Shown in pieces: positions 1 to 11,485 of a DNA stretch of 64,000 nt. The stretch's first letter is position 1; each line of letters starts with the position of its first letter. Both the position numbers and the translations under genes were made by a program. The notes below the pieces were generated by a model. That model was given only the letters and a program-made list of their open reading frames with translations. It ran no database searches and was not told the DNA's origin. Source of the DNA: Sipunculus nudus (taxonomy: Eukaryota; Annelida; Sipuncula; Golfingiida; Sipunculidae); assembly GCA_026874595.1 (NCBI GenBank), contig CM049306.1:4666019-4730018 (forward strand). Direction: 5' to 3'.

Positions 1-1
1 G

Positions 2-535
2 TTCGTTAAAATCATGTACACCGCTGTGGCAACCAATTTTATAACAGTAACATGGAATGGCACAGGAAAAGAGGTGACGTCAAACAATTTTGTGATCCTA
101 TACCGTCCATCTGTCACTAAAAAATACAGTAAAATTTTACTGCAGACATACATGCGCAGCTACACCATTACCAACTTAAGACCAAATACAGTATATGAAT
201 TCTGTATAGCTCTAAAGTCTCCACAAGAGACAACAAAGTTACATTGTATTAACATACAGACAAGAAGCGATATGTTCTTACAACGTGGGATAAGAAACTA
301 TAGCAGTTTGGCTGTGATAGTTGGGCTGTGTACAACATCAACATCTGTGTGTTTGTTGTGTATGTGTATTGTTTTAGTGAAGCGACACAAGCGACGACAA
401 GCTTATAAGGAGCCTGCCGGTGTGAACTGTAGCGTATCAACGATGTCACAGATACCTCTGGATAATCTGTATCAGCCGCCTTCCACGCCACTTTACACAT
501 CACAAACCTGTCTCATTAACCAGGCACACGCGTAA
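2..535 (+). CDS. C-terminal part of an FN3 domain single-pass membrane protein (5' partial)
   Basis: The frame is open from the window edge to a TAA at 533-535, so the true start lies upstream; the ATG at 14 is internal. Numbered from that Met, residues 1-84 form a fibronectin type III domain: Trp14 in the B-strand position (VTWNGTG), then LRPNTVYEFCIAL at 55-67, the usual L-x-P-x-T-x-Y core. Cys64 and Cys78 could form the disulfide seen in membrane-proximal FN3 domains of LRR receptors. NGT at 15 and NYS at 95 are N-glycosylation sequons on the outer side. Residues 98-122 are a hydrophobic transmembrane helix, followed by the basic stop-transfer KRHKRRQ and a Ser/Thr/Pro-rich tail of about 50 residues. 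The layout resembles LRR/FN3 adhesion receptors (FLRT, LRFN, LRRN types), but no LRR is visible here, so that family is inference. The segment is probably a terminal exon acting at the plasma membrane. Confidence 0.85.
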   Translation, partial: FVKIMYTAVATNFITVTWNGTGKEVTSNNFVILYRPSVTKKYSKILLQTYMRSYTITNLRPNTVYEFCIALKSPQETTKLHCINIQTRSDMFLQRGIRNYSSLAVIVGLCTTSTSVCLLCMCIVLVKRHKRRQAYKEPAGVNCSVSTMSQIPLDNLYQPPSTPLYTSQTCLINQAHA

Positions 536-1245
536 ACCATACCCACTCTTGACATGGACATTCCATGACACAATATAAGCCATCCAACAAAGTCAAATGT
601 CCAGCTGAAGGGATGCAGTACATCTCATTATACTGGTACTACAGCCCAGAATGCTGTCATCTTGTATCATCTTAATCAATGTGGCACTGGAGTACCCATA
701 AAAGTGATTTAGAATACACAAACACCTAATAGTTCAAAGCTGCAGCCTTGTGCAATTCTACAACACCTTATGTCGTGATATGGCACAAAGACTACTATTA
801 TGACCATTAAGACATCATTATCAACAAATTACGAGAGCCATGTCAGGTCTGTATCATGTCCTGCCTAATTTGCATCCATTTTGACCAGCTCATAATGCAT
901 TCACTACAGCTGTATATAAGCTCTTAATGCATTCATTACTGCTGTTTATATGCTCATAATGTATTCATTACTGCTCTGTGAGTGTGTGTGTGTGTGTGTG
1001 TGTATACACACCAAGCAATTTATCTGTAACATCTGATATGGCAACAATGCAGGTGTAAATATACATTCTATAGGTGTGTAAGTATATCAGCTATGTAAAT
1101 GAATTACAAAATATGTTCAAACTTTCATCTTGTTGCATATATGTAATAACATGTAATCATGCACCAAAGTTTCTTCTACAATAAAAAGCAACATTTTTTA
1201 ATAAAAAACATTGTATATAATTTATCCCTTTTACAAATAAATTCT
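536..1245 (+). other. Probable 3' UTR of the FN3 membrane protein gene
   Basis: Non-coding AT-rich sequence directly after the stop codon. Canonical AATAAA polyadenylation hexamers occur at 1180-1185, 1200-1205 and 1236-1241, so transcript ends around 1200-1265 are likely. A TG microsatellite interrupts it near 977-1003. The extent is inferred from the signals only. Confidence 0.55.
977..1003. repeat. (TG)n microsatellite
   Basis: An almost uninterrupted TG dinucleotide run of about 27 bases inside the presumed 3' UTR, followed by TATACACACC. Confidence 0.9.
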
Positions 1246-2524
1246 ACATGAGATTATTCAAGAAATGATATTATTGTATTTCAGGGGTCTTTATATCAAT
1301 TGTTTTCATTGCTAGTGAAGTTGATTGATGTGTGGTTTGTGTGACATGAATTTAATAGTGGTGAGTAATACCAAAGTTTTCAATGTTGCAAAGTCTTACA
1401 CTGAAAATATTAAAAATATAGATATTCCAGAATTCACTCATACAATGTAAAAAAAATATATATATAAAATGACATATATCAGACTTCCTGAAACCCACAT
1501 CTCCCTTAAAAAGAGAAACCCTGATATACTGGAGACATTACTAGCTTATTGTATAAGGGTCAAAACTAAACATCTAAAGAAATAAACATGTTAAGGAGTA
1601 CAAAATATCATCAAATAATTATTCCAAGTGAACACATGACAAAAATTTAACAACACTTTGCTGAATTATATCTTCTCCTGGCACAGGCAATAAAAAATGT
1701 GTAAATTTTCTGGAAACAAATGCTATAGTCCATCGATATTAGGTAAATATCCCTGAAGTAGATCACAAATTTAAGAGAAAAGATTTTAGGACTCAAATAT
1801 TTATCTGATTTTGATTGTATTCTAGATTCTAGTGACACAAGAGATTAGTGCCTTGTGAAAGTTGTCCTGTAGTCTAAATACATCAACAACTGCAAAAGGG
1901 GAATTAGTAGGCCATAAGCAGGATCAAATATCAATTTAGACAGACTAAAACCATAAGGTCAACCAATGAGATATGGTAATTAATATGTTATTATCTTGCT
2001 CCCTCCTTAATTAGTCTCTCTTAATTTAGGTTTATGTCACTGACAGCTTTATTATTCTCCAGCAACAAGAGTTATATTTATGTGTCAATATGTTTATATT
2101 GATTTTGTACTCCCAGGCTTGTCCCTGAAGAGCTAAACTGACATCGTGAAACGGCTGCCTCTTATACCATAAATCAGAGGTGCAAATTTAAGGAAACCAA
2201 ACATTTCTGAAACTCATCAGGAAATAAAAGTTGGTCTCTTGTTTGAAGGCAGCGTCCCTGAAGGCAATCCAATTTTGCGCATGACATAACAATAAACAAT
2301 CTTCTGTTATTCTGTTTTATGGCGGCCCCTAGTGACACTATGAGGTCATAAAATATAGATTTGTTATTGCGTTTGCCTATTGGTTTAGATTTGCTGACAG
2401 CTCTGCAAGTTTGAGGCTTTATGACTACTGTAGTCATTTAAGGCAGGACAAATGCCGAGAAAAACACTCACAAGTTATTGTGCATTACAGTAACAAGATT
2501 TATGTCCTTGACTTCTGCTTCCAG
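1246..2524. other. Non-coding stretch, nothing recognised
   Basis: AT-rich sequence with many stops in all frames and no repeat or RNA gene that I can recognise. The acceptor-like TATTTCAG near 1284 is followed by stops within about 20 codons in every frame. Confidence 0.5.
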
Positions 2525-2638
2525 CAATTCCAATGCAGGGATTCAATTAAACAAATAGCTTCATTGGGACATGGTGCAAGCCGGGATCTTAGTGAAAACA
2601 TGGATTATTTGTTCCAAGCCAATGATGACAAGGATGGA
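2525..2638 (+). CDS. Candidate internal exon ending in half an EF-hand
   Basis: This 114-nt stretch (38 codons, phase 0 to 0) is preceded by a pyrimidine-rich acceptor (CTTGACTTCTGCTTCCAG) and followed by a plausible donor (GGA then GTAATA). It reads open in one frame and ends with MDYLFQANDDKDG, which fits an E-helix plus the first six positions of a calcium-binding EF-hand loop (N-x-D-x-D-G). EF-hand genes often have introns within or near the loop. If the donor is not used the frame stops four codons later, before the loop's twelfth-position Glu, so the motif only makes sense spliced. The parent gene is not identified and no matching next exon was found. Chance similarity remains possible because the codons show no strong bias. 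Confidence 0.25.
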
Positions 2639-4553
2639 GTAATATCATTTTAATGTCAAATTCTCTAGAACAGTCCCTTGATTAAGGAGCAGTTAAATAA
2701 CAGTTTGAAAAAACATTTTGAGGACATCAAGTACATTTGTCTGAAGCACTTGGCCAATGCCATGTAAAACCACACTCATGTCTTCAAAGCAGAGAGATAT
2801 TACACGGAATGTTAACTACTGATCTCTTAATTACTGACACTGGCAATTCTCATACCCAGCCTCTCTCATACAGACCAGCTGCATATAAATATGTCTTATG
2901 GAAAGGATGATGCTGGCCCAGATAAAAAGCACAACTAATTTAAAGGAAATCTTTGAAGCCATCTTTGAGATACCAATGATAAGAGCTTGCATGAAGTATG
3001 ACTTTGTACCCTAATGGACCAATGGCAGGGAAGTTTTAAATCTGTTACCTTGGTAGTGACTTTATTAAAATTTAATTGTTAGGCCCATTTTCTTCAATCT
3101 TTTGGTGACAGAGATATATGTTTTAAGGAGGCTCATAAGATATATATTGGTTCAACATATGTGAACACTATGCTGAGTTTCGTTTGCAAAGGTGCACAAA
3201 GATATATTTTTACCAAATAGATTACAGGACAATAAAGGTATTTGTGATTTAATTTTGGTCTTCTCAACAGTTTTAAGAAAGACTTGTGCTGATGAGATGT
3301 AAGACATTTCTATATTAATCTTAGCAAATTATGTTCTGGTACTGGACCAGTGAAGGACAAATACTCAGCAAGACAGAACATAAGCCACGCTCATCATCAT
3401 CTGCTTGCCTTTAAATTTTGCCACCTGACCTGATTCAGATCTTCTCCAGTATAACCCTAGGTAAAAATGATGGCAATGATCAGCACAGCAAGAATTACAG
3501 CACTAGGAGAGATGAAAATTAACAGATCAGCGTGAATGATGGATGACCAACAGAGTGAGTTTTATGACGTAATGATGGATGAAAGTTTGAGTCTACTCTG
3601 CATCAGATAACATTAATAACTAATTTAAAACTTTCCCTTTCATGCAGAATCCTAGAGACTTCAATGTCCCTTTCACTTTACTTGATAAATCATCTAAATA
3701 ATCAATAATAAAACCAAATGGTGATTAATGCAGTGGGTTAATTGGCAGCCTTAAAAGGCTTCTGATTGGGGTCACCATGAATGACTGAACACATATTACA
3801 TCTTCTGTTACACAGTGTGCTCATAAGAGGCAGTTCTTGCTTTTTGCCATGATGTTAAATCGATGGTTCAATAACGGCCTGTGCTGCCATGTGCGGCCGG
3901 TTGATGTATTGAGACGTAGATGTTTCCCTGAGGATGAAAGGTTTCCCCGTCCAAGGCAATCTGCTCATTTCTTCATTGACCATCAAATGCAAGGAGGTCA
4001 TAAATCGTCCAGATCATGTTTCATTTTATTCACAGAGTGAAGCCTTCACTTTAAGCATTCACCTGGCATTCAGGAACAAACCCTTGATGTCTCACAGACC
4101 TGATGTACCATATCAAGCAAAGCCTCTGTGTAATCCTGTGAAGGTGACAGTGACCTGAAAGAGATCCTATATGAAGCACTGATAAAGTATACTGACGTTA
4201 TGTCGTAACTCCATGTGTTTGCATATCTGAATTTAATATGAATACACCAACATATTATTGAACATGCAAACAGAAGGAGTTAAAGTGGCCTATTCTGATA
4301 TGTGACATCTATTAACAAAAGATAATCCCTTTAAACTTTTACCAAAATATGCTAGATAATGCATATCTAACCTCACACAGGCTGTTCATCTTGTTTATAT
4401 CCATGTGTTTATAACTTGTGGGGTGCCCACTATAATAATCCAAACATATTCAAAAAGGACACCTGGCAGCATGTCATATAAACCAGAGTTTTGCAAATTG
4501 TGTTTTGCAACAAGGGACCTTTCAACCTCCACATATATGCCACCAACCACTTT
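2639..4553. other. Non-coding stretch, nothing recognised
   Basis: No convincing gene. The part at about 3830-4010 is more GC-rich than its surroundings and has short open frames on the plus strand, but no codon signal or splice pair that I trust. It could be a conserved regulatory segment; that would need cross-species alignment. Confidence 0.4.
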
Positions 4554-5474
4554 CAGTGACACTGTTTTTCTGTTTGTCAATATGGACACATGCACTGTGT
4601 TTACAATCAGTGACACTGTTTTTCTGTTTGTCAATATGGACACATGCACTGTGTTTACAATCAGTGACACTGTTTTTCTGTTTGTCAATATGGACACATG
4701 CACTGTGTTTACAATCAGTGACACTGTTTTTCTGTTTGTCAATATGGACACATGCACTGTGTTTACAATCAGTGACACTGTTTTTCTGTTTGTCAATATG
4801 GACACATGCACTGTGTTTACAATCAGTGACACTGTTTTTCTGTTTGTCAATATGGACACATTCACTGTGTTTACAATCAGTGACACTGTTTTTCTGTTTG
4901 TCAATATGGACACATGCACTGTGTTTACAATCAGTGACACTGTTTTTCTGTTTGTCAATATGGACACATTCACTGTGTTTACAATCAGTGACACTGTTTT
5001 TCTGTTTGTCAACATGGACACATGCACTGTGTTTACAATCAGTGACACTGTTTTTCTGTTTGTCAACATGGACACATGCACTGTGTTTACAATCAGTGAC
5101 ACTGTTTTTCTGTTTGTCAATATGGACACATGCACTGTGTTTACAATCAGTGACACTGTTTTTCTGTTTGTCAACATGGACACATGCACTGTGTTTACAA
5201 TCAGTGACACTGTTTTTCTGTTTGTCAATATGGACACATGCACTGTGTTTACAATCAGTGACACTGTTTTTCTGTTTGTCAATATGGACACATGCACTGT
5301 GTTTACAATCAGTGACACTGTTTTTCTGTTTGTCAATATGGACACATGCACTGTGTTTACAATCAGTGACACTGTTTTTCTGTTTGTCAATATGGACACA
5401 TGCACTTTGTTTACAATCAGTGACACTGTTTTTCTGTTTGACAACATGGACACATGCACTGTGTTTACAATCAG
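4554..5474. repeat. 54-bp tandem array, 17 copies
   Basis: Seventeen head-to-tail copies of a 54-bp unit beginning CAGTGACACTG and containing GGACACATGCACTGTG. Copies differ at only a few sites: TGCACT/TTCACT, AATATGG/AACATGG, and a changed last copy with TTTGACAACATG. Because 54 is a multiple of three and the unit lacks stops in two plus-strand frames and one minus-strand frame, three overlapping frames of 326 to 370 codons run through it. I treat these as artefacts. The unit contains the perfect inverted repeat CAGTG-A-CACTG. Confidence 0.95.
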
Positions 5475-7623
5475 CTTGTGGCTAGACAAGCTCATACATC
5501 CGTCACAGAGGTTTTAAAACCTTCTCAGCAGGAATAACATAGTTCATTAACATTTACACAGAATAAGCCAGACAGCAAATACATGTAACACAAGGCAGAT
5601 GAATAGCTGGCTTTAATTCAATTAAATTTGATTAATTTCAACACGGAAGGCTTAAGTATGCTGGTGCTGCTGTTTGAGAATGTTTTTGTCAGTCTTTCTC
5701 TCTCCAAACATGCATTCAATGGGGATATACAGAAACCCTTCAGTGACAAATTAAAGGACCATTTATCAGAATATGCAGAGAGGCTATACAAGCAAAGTTT
5801 TCCTCATGGATATTGGGCTGGATGATCAATTTTCATCAATAAGAAGGCTTAAATGGCAACATCATTCTACTTTTGACTTTGGGTGATGCTAATGCTACCA
5901 TTAGTTTTGATCTGGCTGGTTTGATATGTGAGATATAACCAATGACTCCAACATTGCTTTGTGAACATCCATATCTTTGATGCTGCTGATTTACCTATAT
6001 AGAGTTTATATGGGGTTCTGAATTCTGTTGTAATAAAATTTCAATTAAATGCTATACACAAAAATAAAAACCAAACAACAGTACAAGACACTGGCATATA
6101 AACATCAATCAAAGCTGTGGATTCTGAACCTGATGAAAAATTATAATATAAGACAGCAGAGGGAGATACAAACAAACTAACAATTGTTATCTAATACAAA
6201 TTTACCTGTATTACTAATATTAGCAATTTAGTAAAAGCTTTCTGAAGATGCCAGTTGTGGAATTAAAGAGGGACATAATCAGGGGCAATATTATACCTAT
6301 TCTTTCACACTATCAGTTCAGTTTTGTTTTATACAAGTTTCCTAGCAAAACCTTCTCTACAAATGGTGTCAATACCTCCCCTTTAGCTGCTTACACCTTG
6401 TTATGGTTCTGCGTGTGAGTAAACACACTCCACATGTGATTGTTCCTTAACAAGGTTGCACGACCAAAGGTCTGATTTTGTGCACGGGAGACAGATCCCA
6501 AGCAAGGAGTAGTCCTAACATGAATGTGCATGGTTGTGAACACCAGATGTAAATCTAAAAAGAAAATGGAAAACACAGGTGGCACTAAAGCTGTGTTTAT
6601 GATGACACCAGTGACTGCATCCAACCTACTTTTTTAACCCCATGTACAGGAGTAAGTCAATGATTTCAGTACAATATTTGGGCTGGTACCATTTCATTTC
6701 AAAAAGAGGACACTATTTCTCATGTTAACTCAACATGCTTTATAGGTGATTAGGGCCCATTTTAACCTACACCAGCTAGTTCTGATGTAACAACTCAAAG
6801 ATGTAATGTCAAGCATTGACAAGGATTTAATCCCACTGAGTTATGTGATCAAGGTGAAAGGGAGGTTACGGTGATAACACTGGGAACTGGCATCATTCGC
6901 GTAACATGAAGTATCATGAAGGCAGCTGGTTCGCTTACTTATAAATAAAACAAAGACAGGATGTGCAGACTTCAAACGACGAGTCCTTTCTTCTGACAGG
7001 ATAAAGGAAAGTGACTGGAATATGATACAGTATAACTCATGATAAAATTCAAAGAAATAAAAATAAAACAATTATGTGAGGCAGGTCCTTGATGACAGGT
7101 TGTTATGTGGATGTTGATAGATTCAGACACAGGTACTATGGTGCCTATTAATCAGCATCAACCTGTGTGCCTGGGATAAAACAAACCTAATTGTTCCTCT
7201 TGCTGCTTTTAAGGAATACCCATGACTGTGTCTGTATTGGTACTGGAAACTGTTCTCTCTGTTGAGCAATTATCTCCCAGGGGTTGGTGGTGTACACAAA
7301 TTACTATGTTGATTATGTCCTTTCAGTTTGATAAGCTGTTTTTATCTGTTCAACTGTTTCACTGTTGATATTTGTATAGTACACATTCTGCAAACAAACT
7401 GAGAAATCCACACAAAGTTAAACATAAGATGTTTATTAAAAACACTCATTAATTTTTTGAAGGTTAGGTATCTTTTTTGTTGCTTTTCCACCCAATGAAT
7501 GTTGATAAAGATTTAATCATGAAATGAAGATAACTATTTATAATTAATTAATATTTATGATTTAGGAGTATGAAAAATAAGACAAATTAGGGTGTTCTTT
7601 AGTTATTGTTCTCAAAAGAGCTT
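5475..7623. other. Non-coding stretch, nothing recognised
   Basis: AT-rich intergenic or intronic sequence without a convincing exon, RNA gene or repeat. A 65-codon open frame at 5628-5825 has no splice or family support. Confidence 0.5.
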
Positions 7624-8048
7624 GTGACAAGTGGCCCATGGGCCTTGACGCTCAGCTAATTTTGGCTGGGTGCTCATGTTTTTTATTAATGTTATATATT
7701 GTCTGTGAGAATAGCCTATGGATAAAGTTACAGTGTTGAAAAAATGGACAGAAATAAAAATTTCAGGATTCATGGGAGACCTGCCCAGGACCCCCTGGAT
7801 TTCACAATAGAGAGTTCCACGGAAAAAAGATACAATATGTACCCTGTCTGTCTGGGTGCTCAAAATCATGTTTCTGGTCCATAGCTAGCAGAATATAGGT
7901 CACCATGATCCAATTTTAGGTTTCCAAAGAGAATTGCTAAGGATTTCCCTGATTGTCATGTTAGAAGAGTCTAGGGCTAATATACAATTTGTGCTCTCGT
8001 CTGTCTGGGTGCGCAAAACCATTTTTCAGCCCACAGGTCACACAATAT

Positions 8049-8063
8049 AGGTCACCATGACCT
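8049..8063. promoter_or_regulatory. Perfect ERE-type palindrome (IR3)
   Basis: AGGTCACCATGACCT: two exact AGGTCA half-sites inverted with a 3-bp spacer, the consensus for estrogen-receptor-type nuclear receptors. The sequence match is direct; binding or activity is not shown. Confidence 0.55.
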
Positions 8064-8360
8064 AATTTCAGGTTTCCAAGGACACTTGACTAGGACCTCC
8101 CTGAAATTTATGTTAAAAGATTCTAGGCCTAATGGATACAAGTTGTGCCCTGTCTGATTGTCTGGGTGCTTATATGACATCTTTTCTGATAGGTGGCAAA
8201 ATATATGTCATGGTGACCTAATTTCAGTTTTCCAAGGACATTTGCCAAGGATGTCTCTGAATGTTAAATTAGAAGGTTATAGGCCTAACAAATAAAATGT
8301 GTGCCCTGCCTGACTGTCTGGGTGCTTATATGACTTCTTTTCCTAAAGGTCGCAATATAT

Positions 8361-8375
8361 AGGTCATGGTGACCT
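8361..8375. promoter_or_regulatory. Perfect ERE-type palindrome (IR3)
   Basis: AGGTCATGGTGACCT, with exact inverted AGGTCA half-sites and spacer TGG. The neighbouring unit at 8205-8219 differs by one base (ATGTCA for AGGTCA). Confidence 0.55.
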
Positions 8376-8674
8376 AATTTCAATTTTCCACAGACATTTG
8401 CCAAGGATGTCTCCAAATGTTACATTAGAAGTTTATAGGCTTAACAAATAAAATGGGTGCCCTGCCTGACTGTGTGGGTGCTCACAATCATGTTTTTGGC
8501 CCATAGGTCACAAAATATAGGTTACCATGACCTAATTTCAGGTTTCCAAGAAGATATGCCTAGAAACTTCAAGGATATTGTGTTAGAAGATGCTAGGCCT
8601 CACAGATACAATTTGTTCAGATCTGACATTCAGGGTGCTCATATGATATCTTTTCCCTATAGGTCGCAGAATAT

Positions 8675-8689
8675 AGGTCACAGTGACCT
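8675..8689. promoter_or_regulatory. Perfect ERE, identical to the vitellogenin-type consensus
   Basis: AGGTCACAGTGACCT. From established knowledge this 15-mer, spacer included, is the classical vitellogenin A2 estrogen response element. Here it is one unit of the 156-bp array. Confidence 0.6.
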
Positions 8690-8985
8690 AGTTTCAGGTT
8701 TCCGAGGACATTTCCCTTTCTCCCAAAATGTCAGGTTTGAGGTTTCCAGGCCTAATGGATACAATTTGTGCCCTGTCTGACTGTCTGGGTGCTTGAAATC
8801 ATGTTTTCAGCCTGTATGAAAAAAAATAAAGGGTCACCATGACCTAATTTCACGTTTCGTAGGAGATTTGCCAAGAAACTCCCAGGATATTGTGTTAGAA
8901 GATTCTAGGCCTCACTGATAGGATTTGTCCCCATCTGACATTCAGGGTGCTCATATGACATCTTTCCCTATAGGTCGCAGAATAT

Positions 8986-9000
8986 AGGTCACAGTGACCT
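8986..9000. promoter_or_regulatory. Perfect ERE, second exact vitellogenin-type copy
   Basis: AGGTCACAGTGACCT again, 311 bp (two units) after the copy at 8675. The intermediate unit at 8831-8845 reads GGGTCACCATGACCT and keeps the full 13-bp core GGTCA-nnn-TGACC. Confidence 0.6.
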
Positions 9001-9197
9001 GGTTTCAGGTTGCCAAGGACATGTGCCTAGGATCTCCAAAAATTTCGGTAGGTCCCAAAATATAGGTCATTAATTTTGGGTTTCCAAGGAGATTTCCCCA
9101 GGACCTCCCCGGATGTACAGTTAGAAGTTTCTAGGTCTAACGGTTACGATTTGTGCCTTGTTAACGGCTGGATGAACGCCGGACAAAGGGTGATCGC

Positions 9198-9234
9198 TTT
9201 AGCTCAGATGACTTACAGTCAGCTGAGCTAAAAA
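9198..9234 (+). other. Terminal hairpin of element copy A
   Basis: TTTAGCTCAGATGACT pairs with AGTCAGCTGAGCTAAA around a 3-4-nt loop with one mismatch, followed by As. Partial or decayed versions end the copies at 19518, 59778 and 61528. Confidence 0.7.
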
Positions 9235-10703
9235 TATACCAACTTCTCTGGCAAACCTGACAGGACATTGAACAGGGATCATACTTATGTTTGATGTCAC
9301 AAAGCTGAATCCAAACCTTTTAAGCTAGTTTTGGTACATAAATAAAATTAATGTGTGACCTTTGTTTTCTGTTTCCTGCAGAAAGTTCCACCTCATTGCT
9401 ACCACTTGGTGCCAGATATTTTCCAAGAGTTTTCTTAACCATCTGCAGACTGATAAATATCTTGTCCCTGTGTACCGTACATTATAAAAATCATCATTTA
9501 GGTGCCACTTTGTGAAACTTTATCTTGAAAATATTTCACCATAACACAAGTTGATAACAAACACAAAGACCAGCCCCAAAGGACCCTCTTAGCCATAAAG
9601 ATAAATTATCAGGAAATTGCAACTCAGTGATAAAGCCTGCTGTGACAGTGCGGCTGATAAAATGTCCTTCTCTGTCAGATGAACATGATAAGACCATTTA
9701 TCAGTGGAGATAACATGGAGGATTGAAACCTTGATCAACTAAATTTAACTCTCAAAAGAAGGCTTTTATTCATTTATTGTTTCCAACATTGTTTTTTTTT
9801 CAATATTACACAAAGCATATTAAAATATTTTAAGTACCAGTACATAAGATAAGAAATCAGATGAAAGAGTACCTTCATTTATTAAAATCACTGAAAACAT
9901 TTGTCAAGCATTCACTCTACTGTCAATAATAATCTCACTACTGTTACATTAAAGAGTCATCACAATACTAGGGCTGTAAATTGAAAGTGAAGCCATTACT
10001 TGATATAGTTAAAGTTCAACATTCCATTCTTTGGCTTAGAATTCAAGATTATGTCATGATTTGATTTTGTGAAAGTGATTTACTTTTTATAGCTTACTCC
10101 ATGGTAAAATAATAAATTGTAATGATGAAACTAACATTTTCTTGTATTTATAAATAGTAGTACACTTAATAAAGTCCTTAATAAAACATGTTAGAAAATT
10201 TGTCAAGAATCAATAAACACTTCTATATTTTAAGGTGATCTTGACCGTACCAATTTAGTTGCTGTGAATGAATCTTGTAGAATTGTGTTTTTTGGGGGTG
10301 AATCTGGACTTTCTTTAGTTATTCCAAAATAAAATCATGATATGAATTTCTTCCTATATCATTTCGTAATAAATATCCCATTGGCCACATCAGCATACTA
10401 GTCAGATCAAGACCGGTATTTTATCATAAGTCACCTACAAGAATACAACGGCAGTGAAGAAATAACATGTCACAGCCAGGAACCCTCCAACACCAGAGTG
10501 ATTGTATTATCTACTATGAGTGGGGGAACATGGCTGTAAAACAGTACATCGGAAATGAGAGGAGAAAATCAACATCTTAGTGGAAGAGGATAAAACAACA
10601 ACGAGAAAGATTGGGAAATCAATAGTAATGAGACCATGAGATCTCCCACTAAATATAAACGAGCCAACAACATGCAACCATCCACACTGCTCGTCTGTCA
10701 CAG
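9235..10703. other. Non-coding stretch with one weak terminal-exon candidate
   Basis: Mostly AT-rich with no recognised feature. At 9361-9381 there is a very strong acceptor (pyrimidine tract ending TTCCTGCAG). The 34 codons after it, 9383-9487, are open in one frame (starting KFHLIATTWCQ) and end at TAA. All three frames are open for at least 18 codons, so coding cannot be claimed. Confidence 0.35.
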
Positions 10704-10927
10704 GAGTTTTTCCAACATTTGGTTATGTGACAAAAAAAGATATCACCACTGATGTCGGCATGACAACCATGCTCATGATCTGTTCAACTCTAATGACTCA
10801 AACACAGAAACTCACGGGCTTAGAGAAAGATCTAACAGACTGTTATGTAAAAAAATGTTCAACATGTCAGGCCATTAACACTGAGCTTCTGGCTCTCAAA
10901 CATGAGAACAGAATTTGTTCCACATAA
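10704..10927 (+). CDS. Weak candidate terminal exon, unknown protein
   Basis: A good acceptor (CTGCTCGTCTGTCACAG) precedes 73 open codons ending in TAA at 10925-10927. The peptide has a polar, possibly coiled-coil C-terminal half with LEKDLTDCYVKKCSTCQ and a CxxC pair. No family is recognised and no polyadenylation signal lies immediately downstream. The base composition is like the surroundings, so this may be a chance frame or a decayed gene fragment. Confidence 0.18.
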
Positions 10928-11485
10928 ACAAACAGATGAACTGCAATACACAATGTAAAGCTTTATCTGAATTAAAGGCCCAATCTCGTTGTGTATATAT
11001 TTTTATAGATTTAATATGAACACACACAAGCATGAATGGCAGTTGTATATTTAAATACAGCATTAACCCACCACACAGTACAACCTATTTGAATCCATCT
11101 TGCCAAGACTGATTATACCTTCCCTTATCTAGGTCACAATGTGATGATTATTATTTTTGTTCTTTCCCTGATTACAAAGTCCAATATGTTCTGAAACTTA
11201 GATGTGTACAGTATCCCTGTCAGTCCATTTGATTTTGGTTTTACAGGTTATTACTGTATTTTCTTGGAAACATACACAAGTTAATGTAGTTTTCTAACTC
11301 GAGGTTCAAAAATACTAATAAATAAATAAATTATACCATCCAATCTTGGTATCTGATGATTCAATGATTGGTTGAATGATTGGGAACAGATGTTAAACAA
11401 ACTTAGTGATATGTCTGTTTTTCTAAAATGCATCCAAGCACCATTCCAATGTGAAAATTCTCTATCATGACCATGGAACAACAAC
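10928..11485. other. Non-coding stretch, nothing recognised
   Basis: AT-rich. The minus-strand open frame at 11281-11484 is the read-through of the candidate exon at 11486-11619 into what I take as intron. Confidence 0.4.

Larger units (their letters stand above)
7790..9170. repeat. ~156-bp tandem array, about 8 diverged units plus a partial one
   Basis: The palindromic core recurs at 7897, 8049, 8205, 8361, 8519, 8675, 8831 and 8986, a spacing of 152-158 bp. Each unit contains a version of TCTGGGTGCTCA, then ATAGGTCA-nnn-TGACCTAATTT, then CAGGTTTCCAAGGA, then TTAGAAG...TCTAGGCCTAA and ATTTGTGCCCTG. A shortened last unit begins near 9058. The units are clearly more diverged from each other than those of the other arrays, suggesting an older array. 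Confidence 0.85.
7624..9234 (+). mobile_element. Composite pearl/Helentron-like non-autonomous element with internal 156-bp array (copy A)
   Basis: The left end, 7624-7657, carries the palindrome GGCCCATGGGCC followed by GACGCTCAGCT; closely similar left ends occur at 14691, 57803 and 58366. The interior is a tandem array of about 156-bp units. After the last unit come remnants of an ACGG-type tetranucleotide tract (AACGGCTGGATGAACGCCGG). The right end, 9198-9234, is a near-perfect hairpin (TTTAGCTCA...TGAGCTAAA) followed by an A run. GCTCAGCT at the left is inverted as AGCTGAGC at the right. The order left end, core tandem repeats, tetranucleotide tract, right hairpin is the architecture described for pearl-type and Helentron-derived non-autonomous elements of bivalves; class assignment is inference. 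No transposase or Rep/helicase is encoded, and I could not define target-site duplications. Confidence 0.6.

Noticed and set aside
6391-6425. Micro-exon between TCCCCTTTAG and GTGAGT (near 6380-6410)
   Set aside because: Good-looking splice words but only about 28 nt between them and no coding context nearby.
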